Of a stretch of DNA of 18,180 nt, positions 1 through 6,483 are shown piece by piece. The stretch is taken from assembly GCA_012521805.1 (NCBI GenBank), contig JAAYLQ010000031.1:1-18180 (forward strand), written 5' to 3'. The number at the start of each line of letters is the position of its first letter. Position 1 is the stretch's first letter. The notes under the pieces were generated by a model that saw nothing but the letters and a program-made list of their open reading frames with translations, did no database searches and had not been told where the DNA came from. The position numbers and the translations under genes are program-made. The DNA comes from Bacillota bacterium (GTDB lineage Bacteria > Bacillota > Limnochordia > Darwinibacteriales > DTU012).

Positions 1-772
1 CCCATCCTTTAGTGATATGGGTCAGGGGCAGATTTGTTTTACCCAAAGTATGGGCGACATAGGCCCACTTCCCGTCACTGGAGACCTGAATCTGCCTCAC
101 ATTAGAGGAACCATGGGGCAGTTTGATCTCGGCAACCAGCTCCTGGCTGTTGAGATCAACCACTGCTACAGCAGAGGCTGCGGTCAGGGATTTTTCTGGA
201 TCAGGTTCCTCAGGGTTGAGTTGTCCAACTAAAGCATACTGGCCTTGGGGACAGACTGTAACATAGTATGGGTTGGCTGGCAGATTCAGCACCGACTTGG
301 CTTCGGTTTCAAGATCGATAATCAGCAGCTGGTTCGCGTTAAAGTCAGTTACCAGCAGTTGATTGCCGGCAACCGCCAGATCAACTGGATACATACCGGT
401 ATCAAAGCGCTTGACCACCTGCTTTGCATCAGCATCGATCAGCGCTGCTGTGCCGGCACCGTATTCAGCAACAAAGATCTGGTTTTCATGCCAGACCAGA
501 CCCCGCGGCTGCCCGTTGAGGGCTACCTGCCAGGCAACACTGCTTTTGCCTAATTCAATAACATCGAGGCTGGCTGCAGTTGCATTGGAAACAGCTAAGT
601 ATTTACCGTCGGGCGAATAGGCTAAATCAAAGGGTGAATGATAGACTGGTGCATCGGCTGAACCAGCTATTATATTTGATTCACCCCTGCTGATCTGGAC
701 AATCAGCAGGGTGAAAACCAGCAGACCAATCAACAGACTCGGCTTGAGCAAAAACCACTGTTGCTTTTTCAT
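1..772 (-). CDS. YncE-like beta-propeller protein, membrane-anchored (partial, C-terminus outside window)
   Basis: Reading the minus strand from the ATG at 772 gives an open frame of 257 codons that reaches the window edge without a stop. The protein starts with a short basic head and a hydrophobic segment (about residues 8-27, LLKPSLLIGLLVFTLLIVQ), so it is probably a signal anchor with the rest outside the membrane. From residue 45 on there are repeated propeller blades of the YncE/YVTN type, each with a PxxLAxxxxGxxLxV strand and a closing xVIDL-type strand (for example YPVDLAVAGNQLLVTDFN then LLIIDLE). No CxxCH heme motif is seen in this part. The gene starts 14 bases after the stop of the HzsA-like gene. 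That TAG stop lies inside its SD (TAGGAGGTGG), so the two are one transcript and probably translationally coupled. Such propellers usually serve as binding scaffolds; in hydrazine synthase the beta subunit is a seven-bladed propeller. The partner role is inferred. Confidence 0.85.
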   Translation of the reverse strand, partial: MKKQQWFLLKPSLLIGLLVFTLLIVQISRGESNIIAGSADAPVYHSPFDLAYSPDGKYLAVSNATAASLDVIELGKSSVAWQVALNGQPRGLVWHENQIFVAEYGAGTAALIDADAKQVVKRFDTGMYPVDLAVAGNQLLVTDFNANQLLIIDLETEAKSVLNLPANPYYVTVCPQGQYALVGQLNPEEPDPEKSLTAASAVAVVDLNSQELVAEIKLPHGSSNVRQIQVSSDGKWAYVAHTLGKTNLPLTHITKGW

Positions 773-786
773 GCTTACTCCACCTC

Positions 787-3720
787 CTAGTAAAGTACAG
801 GTTCGACTTCCATCCGCTTCAGCTGTTCCTGCACATCATTGTAATCGCCGAAGAAGGGCGCGATATGGGAATCCATCCAGATTACAAAGCGGTGCAGCTC
901 TTCAGGAGTCAGGTCGCCGTGGCCTGTTGCCAATTTCTGATACAAGCGCGACTGTCTCGCTCCGAAGATTCCCGGCTCGGTTCGGGGGTAGGTTTGGTCC
1001 CAATTACCCCGGTAGTGCTTATCAAAGAGGAAGACATAGGGTTCCAGATTGTGATAAGACACATACCAGTTGTACTGTCCCACAATACCCCGCAGATCCA
1101 GTCTGTGATCTGTTCCGTTGTGGCAGCTGACGCACTTGTCATCTAAAATCGGCTGAATCAGAACAGGGAAACTCATTGGGCGAGCACCTGGTGCTGTTTC
1201 AATCTCGATTTCAGATGGCTCCCGAAGCAGCGCTTGCGGGATAGAAGTTGGGTTAGCCGGTACAGTGTGGCGCGGCTCATGACAGCCCTGACAGCTTAAG
1301 TATTCCTGACCAGGTATCACATAAGTTACTGAGCGCATTGACTGCACCGCCAGTCCGTTTTCGTCCACCGCTTGGAAAAAGACTGGCACTCCTGGTTCCA
1401 GCTTAAAGTAAGCACTGCCGTCTTCTTCCACAGGCACTGTTCCGATCAAGCCTCTCGCATTTCTGCCTGCCCAGGGGCTCTGGCGGCTTTCATAGCTGAT
1501 CATTGGATCGTCAGCCAGAGCGGTTGATTTCGGATAGACCTGCCAAATCCGCAGTTCCTTAATCTTTGTATCTTCAGGAAATGGGATTAATGTGTCGTAC
1601 ACATTGGCGACAAATACTTCTGCTTCCGGTGCCTCTTCCCTCAGGGGCAGTCCCGGATCGGTTGGACAAGCTGAACTGGGTACTCCAGGATGGGCTGCGA
1701 CGTTCCATTCTTCTGGAGCAGCAGGCATATTCGGTACCCGAATCGCATTTGGCACTGGTCTTGGTTTGACCGGAATTGGATCAAGGGCAGAAATCGCAGG
1801 GTCGAGGTAAATCAGAGCCCGCTCTTCTTTGCCATCTTTAACGTTCAGCAGGTAGATACCGTATTTTGTAATTTCACCGCTGTCTGGTGAATATACCGTG
1901 AGGAACAGCTCTTCACTTAAAGGATAAGGAGTTGCATAATTGGTGCTGCCCCCGCCGGATTCAGGGAATCCACCGGTGCTGGGGGTGATGTGTACAAAGG
2001 TTGAAGTATGGTCATCATCTTCAACATCGGGATCGATTACAATTAAAGTACCGTAAAACTGACCGTGGTGCGGCGCTGCTGTGGCCACGATCTTGTTGGA
2101 ATTGGGAATTGGACGCATCGACATCTGCATCAGCGGAACATCCCTCAGATGCCCTACATTAGACATATGGCGCTGGGGAATTGGATAGTTCAGCACCAGG
2201 GCTCGGGCGTCCTCTCCCGCCGGATTGGTGATCCATGCTGAGTGCATGTGGGTTGCACCGCGATCAACATAATCCCAGCGGGTGTAGATAATCATACCGT
2301 TGTTATCTACTGCCGGATTCCACTCATTAGTTTCATGGTAACTGATCATCCGGATATTGCTGCCATCCGGACTCATGCGGTGTAGGGTATAGGTTGGAAC
2401 TGGACGTTGGTGACAGCGTCCAAAACCGCCTCTCCGCTCAGAAATAAAGACAATATCCCCATCCGGCAGCCACACCGGATCGAAATCGTTATAAGGCCCG
2501 AATGTCAGCTGTGTTAATTCACTGCCGTCGATGTTGACGCTGAAGATGTGAAACACAGTTTCCTCGTCCCAGACATATTTACTGCGCTTGGCATCGGTGT
2601 AGGCAAATACGATCTTGGTGCCGCAGTAGCTTAAATCTGGGGAGATGAAGGTTCCCCCTTCCAGTTTCTGGCCTTTCCGGGGACCATTAACCACTACCGA
2701 GTTTTCTAACACATTGCGCAGGGTTGGATTTTCTGAAAAAGCATTCTCCAGAATGTACAGTCCACCGCCGGGAATCTGGTTGTGGCCAAAGTATTGGTCT
2801 ACCATGTGGTGGCCCTGCAGCTCATTATTGGGCAGACGCTCCCGCTTAACAAACAGGATGTCTTCAAAGTCCCGATCTTCTACCAGGGTCAGAATCTCCC
2901 GGCGCCGTTCGGAACGAATCTGGTGATAGTGCACCAGCAGGTTTTCCAGGGTCCGCTCCATGCCTTCCGGAAGCAGGTTGCGGTGACGGATACCCAGCTG
3001 AATTTCGGCAGCTGAAGCCCAACCGCCGTTGCCCTGGAGCGCAGTTAAGCGAATATGGGTTGCTTCCACAGGGTCAAAATTCACAATTTTGGTTTCGGTG
3101 TCCAAGCTCCACCGTCCACGGGTCAGCTCGGTAAATTCAGAACCATCAGTGCTGTACGAGATCAGATATTCGGTAATTACACCGTTTAAGTTGCCGTCCT
3201 GCCGCGGAACATAGGTCAGCTGGTTGACCTCAGTCGGCTCGTCAATGATTAGTGTAATCGACTGCGGCAGTCGATCGGCGCCGTTCCACCTGGTATGCCA
3301 CATCGAGGCAGTGGAGCCGTCTAACACATTGACTGCTGCATCGTAAGCTGCACCAGTCTCTTCACTGGTTGCCACTGCAGTGATGTTCAGTTCCATTCCG
3401 GCTGCTTTAAAGATCATCTGCTCCAGCTGATTGATGGCATCTGCTTCATCAGCCTGCAGCCAGGTGCGCATGGTGCCGGAATAGTCCTCGGCAAACCAGC
3501 TGGCTACAATTGGATACTGATAGTAGAATTTCTGCCAGTGGAAATCCATTACTGCAGGAATTCGGCTTCTTCTGACTGCGTCTCTAGTCGCCAGAAGGTC
3601 TTCCACCCACGCAGCGCTGTCGTCGCTGCGCTTGTTTTCTCCGTGGGTCCAGCCAATGGCAAAAATTAAAGCTGTTGTAATTAGTAAAATCGATAATTTC
3701 AGCCATTTTTGCGGACGCAT
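787..3720 (-). CDS. HzsA-like diheme c-type cytochrome with discoidin and beta-propeller domains
   Basis: This 977-residue exported protein has a start supported by an AAAGGAGGA SD seven bases upstream. Domains in order: signal or anchor helix (residues 8-24); a helical part; an F5/8-type C (discoidin) domain at about 115-243, with its VLDGSTASMWHTRW opening; a TolB/HzsA-like beta-propeller at about 355-645 (repeats such as SVNIDGSELTQLTFGPYNDFDPVWLPDG, and the conserved-looking RGGFGRCHQRP around C436 and HHGQFYG at 551-557); a middle domain with heme motif C810-Q-G-C813-H814; and a C-terminal cytochrome domain with C863-V-S-C866-H867 followed by LDLRG. This order matches the alpha subunit of anammox hydrazine synthase (propeller, middle heme domain, C-terminal heme domain) with the discoidin domain added. 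Position 818, four after H814, is His. From memory, the anammox enzyme has the Tyr heme ligand there. It probably acts at the cell surface and needs cytochrome c maturation. True hydrazine synthesis is not supported. Family assignment is fairly sure; the reaction is unknown. Confidence 0.85.
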   Translation of the reverse strand: MRPQKWLKLSILLITTALIFAIGWTHGENKRSDDSAAWVEDLLATRDAVRRSRIPAVMDFHWQKFYYQYPIVASWFAEDYSGTMRTWLQADEADAINQLEQMIFKAAGMELNITAVATSEETGAAYDAAVNVLDGSTASMWHTRWNGADRLPQSITLIIDEPTEVNQLTYVPRQDGNLNGVITEYLISYSTDGSEFTELTRGRWSLDTETKIVNFDPVEATHIRLTALQGNGGWASAAEIQLGIRHRNLLPEGMERTLENLLVHYHQIRSERRREILTLVEDRDFEDILFVKRERLPNNELQGHHMVDQYFGHNQIPGGGLYILENAFSENPTLRNVLENSVVVNGPRKGQKLEGGTFISPDLSYCGTKIVFAYTDAKRSKYVWDEETVFHIFSVNIDGSELTQLTFGPYNDFDPVWLPDGDIVFISERRGGFGRCHQRPVPTYTLHRMSPDGSNIRMISYHETNEWNPAVDNNGMIIYTRWDYVDRGATHMHSAWITNPAGEDARALVLNYPIPQRHMSNVGHLRDVPLMQMSMRPIPNSNKIVATAAPHHGQFYGTLIVIDPDVEDDDHTSTFVHITPSTGGFPESGGGSTNYATPYPLSEELFLTVYSPDSGEITKYGIYLLNVKDGKEERALIYLDPAISALDPIPVKPRPVPNAIRVPNMPAAPEEWNVAAHPGVPSSACPTDPGLPLREEAPEAEVFVANVYDTLIPFPEDTKIKELRIWQVYPKSTALADDPMISYESRQSPWAGRNARGLIGTVPVEEDGSAYFKLEPGVPVFFQAVDENGLAVQSMRSVTYVIPGQEYLSCQGCHEPRHTVPANPTSIPQALLREPSEIEIETAPGARPMSFPVLIQPILDDKCVSCHNGTDHRLDLRGIVGQYNWYVSYHNLEPYVFLFDKHYRGNWDQTYPRTEPGIFGARQSRLYQKLATGHGDLTPEELHRFVIWMDSHIAPFFGDYNDVQEQLKRMEVEPVLY

Positions 3721-3766
3721 TGTGAGTTCCTCCTTTATCTTTTTGTTAAATGGTAAAGATTCCCTT

Positions 3767-3774
3767 AGTATACT
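3767..3774 (-). promoter_or_regulatory. Possible -10 element for the HzsA-like gene
   Basis: The 102-base gap between two divergent genes holds an AGTATACT palindrome, which gives a TATACT -10 box on either strand. On the minus strand it lies about 47 bases before the HzsA-like ATG. No good -35 is seen at 16-18 bases on either strand, so the promoter and its direction are uncertain. Confidence 0.3.
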
Positions 3775-3888
3775 TCTTGGGGGATGTTAAAATTCCTTTC
3801 GTAAATTGTAAAAATAAGCAGGATGTTTATAATGCAAAAAGAAATTAAGGATCAACAGCAGGCTGAGGGAATGAGTGGAGGAATGGGA

Positions 3889-4344
3889 ATGCTAAATCTT
3901 AACAAGCTGAATGCGGATCTGGAAGCAGTGTTAAGCTGTTTGGAAGGGGAACACAAAGATCCAGCTGAGTTGTGGAAGGCTAAAAGCATACTAGAGGCCA
4001 ATCTCGCTGAGTTCGGCCGTTATGCCCGCAGCAATCAATTATCAGATCAAATGTTTGCCTGTAATTATTTGGAATCCTACAGTTTGCACTGCTATTACTA
4101 TGCTGTAGTCTTGGATTGTTTAGATGAGCGGGAGTTAATTGAGGAAATAGTTTACACAGCGGCGCAGATCTATCCGCGGTATGATGAGGATTATTACGAT
4201 TCCTGTCAAAGTTTGTGGCAGCGGGCGCTGATTCAAAAGGGGTTATTACCTACATTAATAATTAAAGAGTTTCTAAAGCAGAAGCAGCCGAATTTAAACC
4301 GCTGTCTCCAGCAGCTTTATGCTAATTTGAAATATCTACCTTGA
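3889..4344 (+). CDS. Hypothetical protein, 151 residues, no recognised family
   Basis: I do not recognise this protein. It looks soluble and helical, is rich in Leu, Tyr and Cys (a YSLHCYYYAVVLDCLDE stretch and an YPRYDEDYYDS stretch), and has no signal peptide, membrane helix or known motif. The frame is open from an ATG at 3823 (173 residues). I chose the ATG at 3889 because a GGAGG lies exactly seven bases before it; the upstream starts at 3823 and 3832 have only weak SD-like sequence (AGCAGGA). The longer form would add a polar, Gln-rich N-terminus. The gene is alone on its strand, diverges from the HzsA-like unit, and overlaps the end of the pssA-like gene by nine bases tail to tail. Codon use looks like that of its neighbours, so I think it is a real gene. 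Confidence 0.65.
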   Translation: MLNLNKLNADLEAVLSCLEGEHKDPAELWKAKSILEANLAEFGRYARSNQLSDQMFACNYLESYSLHCYYYAVVLDCLDERELIEEIVYTAAQIYPRYDEDYYDSCQSLWQRALIQKGLLPTLIIKEFLKQKQPNLNRCLQQLYANLKYLP

Positions 4345-4905
4345 TCTGCTGCTCCAGAAACTCCTGGGGATTTTAAATCTGCTTACCATCATTAGAGACA
4401 GAACAGCCAGCAGGCAGGATGTGGTCAAAGGGTTCACTAAAGCAAAGAGATTTGGTAGGAGCAGAAAGGCAGCCGCATACAGGGTTAGAATTATTCCCGC
4501 GGCGGTAATCGGCAGTCCGGTGAAATAATTGTTAATGTCCCCGAGGTTATAGCGGGCAAGGCGGTAAGCCCCTGCTACAGGATAGGCCCATGCGCATAAG
4601 GGAACGGCAAATCCAGTTCGGAGCAGTCCCGCTGCGTACAAGAGTGCAAGGGGAGCTAAGCCAAAAGTAATCAGGTCAGCAAAAGAATCGAGCTGTTTTC
4701 CCATATTGGTAACTGCATTTAGTCTTCGGGCAAAGCGGCCGTCAAGGGCGTCAATTAGTGCGCCTGTTAAAATTAGTCCTGCGCAGAATAATTTGGTTTG
4801 CTCGGTACCAGGCCGGAGCAGGAGAAATATTGCTCCGATGCCTAAACTCATATTCATGATCGTGAGGAAATTGGGGATCATGCTTTTTAATTGGTTAGCT
4901 TTCAT
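4336..4905 (-). CDS. pssA: CDP-alcohol phosphatidyltransferase, probably phosphatidylserine synthase
   Basis: This 189-residue membrane protein carries the complete CDP-alcohol phosphotransferase signature D-x2-D-G-x2-A-R-x8-G-x3-D-x3-D at residues 52-77 (D52, D55, G56, A59, R60, G69, D73, D77). These residues bind the metal and CDP-diacylglycerol. The N-terminal IPNFLTIMNMSLGIGAI helix and the arrangement of hydrophobic segments fit type II phosphatidylserine synthases, which transfer the phosphatidyl group from CDP-diacylglycerol to serine in the membrane. The acceptor alcohol cannot be proved from sequence; another CDP-alcohol transferase is the alternative. The ATG lies inside the end of the YbhN-like gene (11-base overlap), so translation is probably coupled. 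It is the last gene of the feo-led operon. No decarboxylase (psd) gene is next to it in this window, which is unusual because pssA and psd often pair. Confidence 0.8.
   Translation of the reverse strand: MKANQLKSMIPNFLTIMNMSLGIGAIFLLLRPGTEQTKLFCAGLILTGALIDALDGRFARRLNAVTNMGKQLDSFADLITFGLAPLALLYAAGLLRTGFAVPLCAWAYPVAGAYRLARYNLGDINNYFTGLPITAAGIILTLYAAAFLLLPNLFALVNPLTTSCLLAVLSLMMVSRFKIPRSFWSSRSR
4352..4374 (+). terminator. Weak intrinsic terminator of the orphan gene
   Basis: CTCCAG and CTGGGG can pair (six pairs, one G-U) around a six-base loop, followed by ATTTTAAAT. It starts eight bases after the plus-strand stop codon and lies within the 3' end of the opposite pssA-like gene. The stem is short, so this is tentative. 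Confidence 0.35.
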
Positions 4906-5875
4906 CAGACAACATTCTTTCTCTGTTTGGGATTTGCTTTGGTATTATTCTATAAACTGCTGTATAAACTAAACTCAAGATAATTACAAACCAAAAAGTT
5001 ATAAACCTAAAAATGACTGTGATCGCTGCTGAACTGCCCAGCGGCAGGCCGATGCCGGTTAACAGGCTGCTCATGGTGCCTTCAAACCCACCTAAGCCGC
5101 CTGGAAACAGGGGCAGCATTCCGATCAAGTAGGCGATAAAGGTAATGCTGGCGATATAAATCAGGGGCGGGTCAGCCTGAAATTGGCAAACGAGCAGGTA
5201 TAATTTAATCGGGTACAGCAGCCAGATGAGCAAGGCAAGGGCAAATTGAATTGCCAGCTCCTTTTTATTGTTTTCAAATAAATGAATCTGTTCTAACAGG
5301 TTTGTGAAAAACCGCCGGACTGCACCTAACCAGGGGTGGCTGGGCGGTTTTTTGTGCGACATAATCAAAATCAGCAAAAATACAGTTAACAGCAGTCCGA
5401 GGGCTGTGTAAACAGCCAGGCGGACTAAGGAATTATCAAGAATGGTGCTCTGCCTGGACAGATAGACAGCTGCGGCGAGGTTGATCAATACAAAAGCGGT
5501 TAAGCTGAACAGCTTCTGCAGTGCTGTCACTACCGCAGCTTGGCTGCGGGAACAGCTGCTGAAGCGGGCGATCTGGACAGCCCGGGTAATTTCACCGCCT
5601 ACCTTGACTCCCGGCGTGATTGCTTCCATGATTGAACCCTGGGCATTGATATACAGCATGCGCCCAAAGGAAAGTTTAATGCCAGCAAAATTGGCGATGC
5701 GCTGCCACTGCCGGTTCAGCAGCAGCTGGGTCACAATCTGCAGGCTGAGCAGAGCGCCAATTACTGCCCAGTCGATTTGGATCAGGCTGTAGTGAAGCTC
5801 GTCCAGATCAATCTGCAGGAAAAGAATTAGAAGTAAAAGGCCGGCAGTCAGCCAGAGGATCAATTTTTTCAGCAT
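4895..5875 (-). CDS. YbhN/UPF0104-family membrane protein (lysylphosphatidylglycerol synthase TM-region type)
   Basis: This 326-residue protein has about eight hydrophobic helices, starting with a signal-like helix at residues 4-21. It has the two conserved patches of the lysylphosphatidylglycerol-synthase transmembrane family: PGVKVGGEITRA at 88-99 and FPGGLGGFEG at 257-266, followed by the final helices. The soluble aminoacyl-transfer domain of MprF is absent, so it is not a lysyl-PG synthase. Members of this stand-alone family are thought to flip or transport lipids, and their substrates are mostly unknown. The start codon overlaps the end of the upstream SAM enzyme gene (ATGCTGA), and its own end overlaps the start of the pssA-like gene. 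This packing beside a phospholipid head-group enzyme makes a lipid-handling role likely. Family call is firm; the substrate is not known. Confidence 0.85.
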   Translation of the reverse strand: MLKKLILWLTAGLLLLILFLQIDLDELHYSLIQIDWAVIGALLSLQIVTQLLLNRQWQRIANFAGIKLSFGRMLYINAQGSIMEAITPGVKVGGEITRAVQIARFSSCSRSQAAVVTALQKLFSLTAFVLINLAAAVYLSRQSTILDNSLVRLAVYTALGLLLTVFLLILIMSHKKPPSHPWLGAVRRFFTNLLEQIHLFENNKKELAIQFALALLIWLLYPIKLYLLVCQFQADPPLIYIASITFIAYLIGMLPLFPGGLGGFEGTMSSLLTGIGLPLGSSAAITVIFRFITFWFVIILSLVYTAVYRIIPKQIPNRERMLSDES

Positions 5876-6447
5876 AGCACTGCTCCTTCTTTGATCAGTA
5901 GTAAAGTGCTGTCAAGATTGCGGGTTTTTTTGTGAGCTACAGCTCTGCAGCGGCTGGAATCGAGCTCCCAAAAGCCTTCACAGTAGAACCGCTGCAGCCT
6001 GCCCTTGGGAGTGCGGATCAGCACTCTGGTTCCTGGATCTGCAGAGGTTCTGATCTGCTGCAGAATCTGATCCAGGGGAGAAATCTGGGCAGCAGTGTGG
6101 ATCACTGTATATCCCGTTAGCTCAATGCTGCAGCCGTCCTGGTACAGGACGGCAATTTCATTAATTAACCCCAACCTGGCTAAAAGTTCGCGAGCGGGCT
6201 GGATGCACCGCAGATCGTTGTCGATAACCGTAACCTTAGCCCCTGTAAATTGGTGCAGCAGGATTGCACTAAAAGGGCAGGGTCCGCCGCCAATACAGAG
6301 AACATGGTCGCTGGGACCGATTTGGGCGAGGGTGATTTCTCTGCGGATAATATCTTTGTAGTACAGGGCAGCAAGCTGATAAACAAGGGGGTTAGCAGCT
6401 GCCCAGTATTCAATTTGCTGTGTGATGCGGACAATCCCTTTTCCCAC
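5869..6447 (-). CDS. SAM-dependent enzyme resembling nicotianamine synthase
   Basis: This 192-residue protein starts at a GTG with GGGAGG eight bases upstream. It has a Rossmann-type SAM-binding core: motif I VLCIGGGPCPFSAILL at 49-64 and the acidic end of strand 2, VIDND, at 74-78. The GGGPCPFS form of motif I and the later GTRVLIRTPKGRLQRFY stretch (139-155) look more like nicotianamine synthases and CntL-type metallophore enzymes (GSGPxPLT and a LVxRSxxGxRxFLY stretch) than like ordinary methyltransferases. In that family SAM donates an aminobutyrate group rather than a methyl. It is shorter than those enzymes (about 270-320 residues) and lacks most of their N-terminal helical domain. It lies 36 bases after feoB and overlaps the next gene by seven bases, so it shares the Fur-controlled transcript. 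A small-molecule methyltransferase is the main alternative. Confidence 0.65.
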   Translation of the reverse strand: MGKGIVRITQQIEYWAAANPLVYQLAALYYKDIIRREITLAQIGPSDHVLCIGGGPCPFSAILLHQFTGAKVTVIDNDLRCIQPARELLARLGLINEIAVLYQDGCSIELTGYTVIHTAAQISPLDQILQQIRTSADPGTRVLIRTPKGRLQRFYCEGFWELDSSRCRAVAHKKTRNLDSTLLLIKEGAVLC

Positions 6448-6483
6448 TGATGTTCCCTCCCAGCCAGGTTGGTGTTGACCAGG

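Noticed and set aside
17..620. Plus-strand frames at the left edge (up to 102 codons)
   Set aside because: The minus strand here codes for clear beta-propeller blades without a stop; the plus frames are its shadows.
711..1130. Plus-strand reading frames opposite the HzsA-like gene, including this 139-codon one and others at 1566-1890 and 2645-3015
   Set aside because: They lie antisense to a protein with clear conserved domains, lack SDs and have Arg/Ser/Pro-rich composition typical of shadow frames.
787..3720. Reading the HzsA-like gene as true hydrazine synthase and the host as an anammox bacterium
   Set aside because: Gram-positive-type Bce, Fur and CheX content argues against Planctomycetes, the middle heme motif differs, and no hydrazine dehydrogenase or other anammox gene is seen.
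4895..5875. MprF-type lysylphosphatidylglycerol synthase
   Set aside because: Only the membrane part of the family is present; the C-terminal aminoacyl-transfer domain is missing, so lysyl-PG synthesis is not supported.
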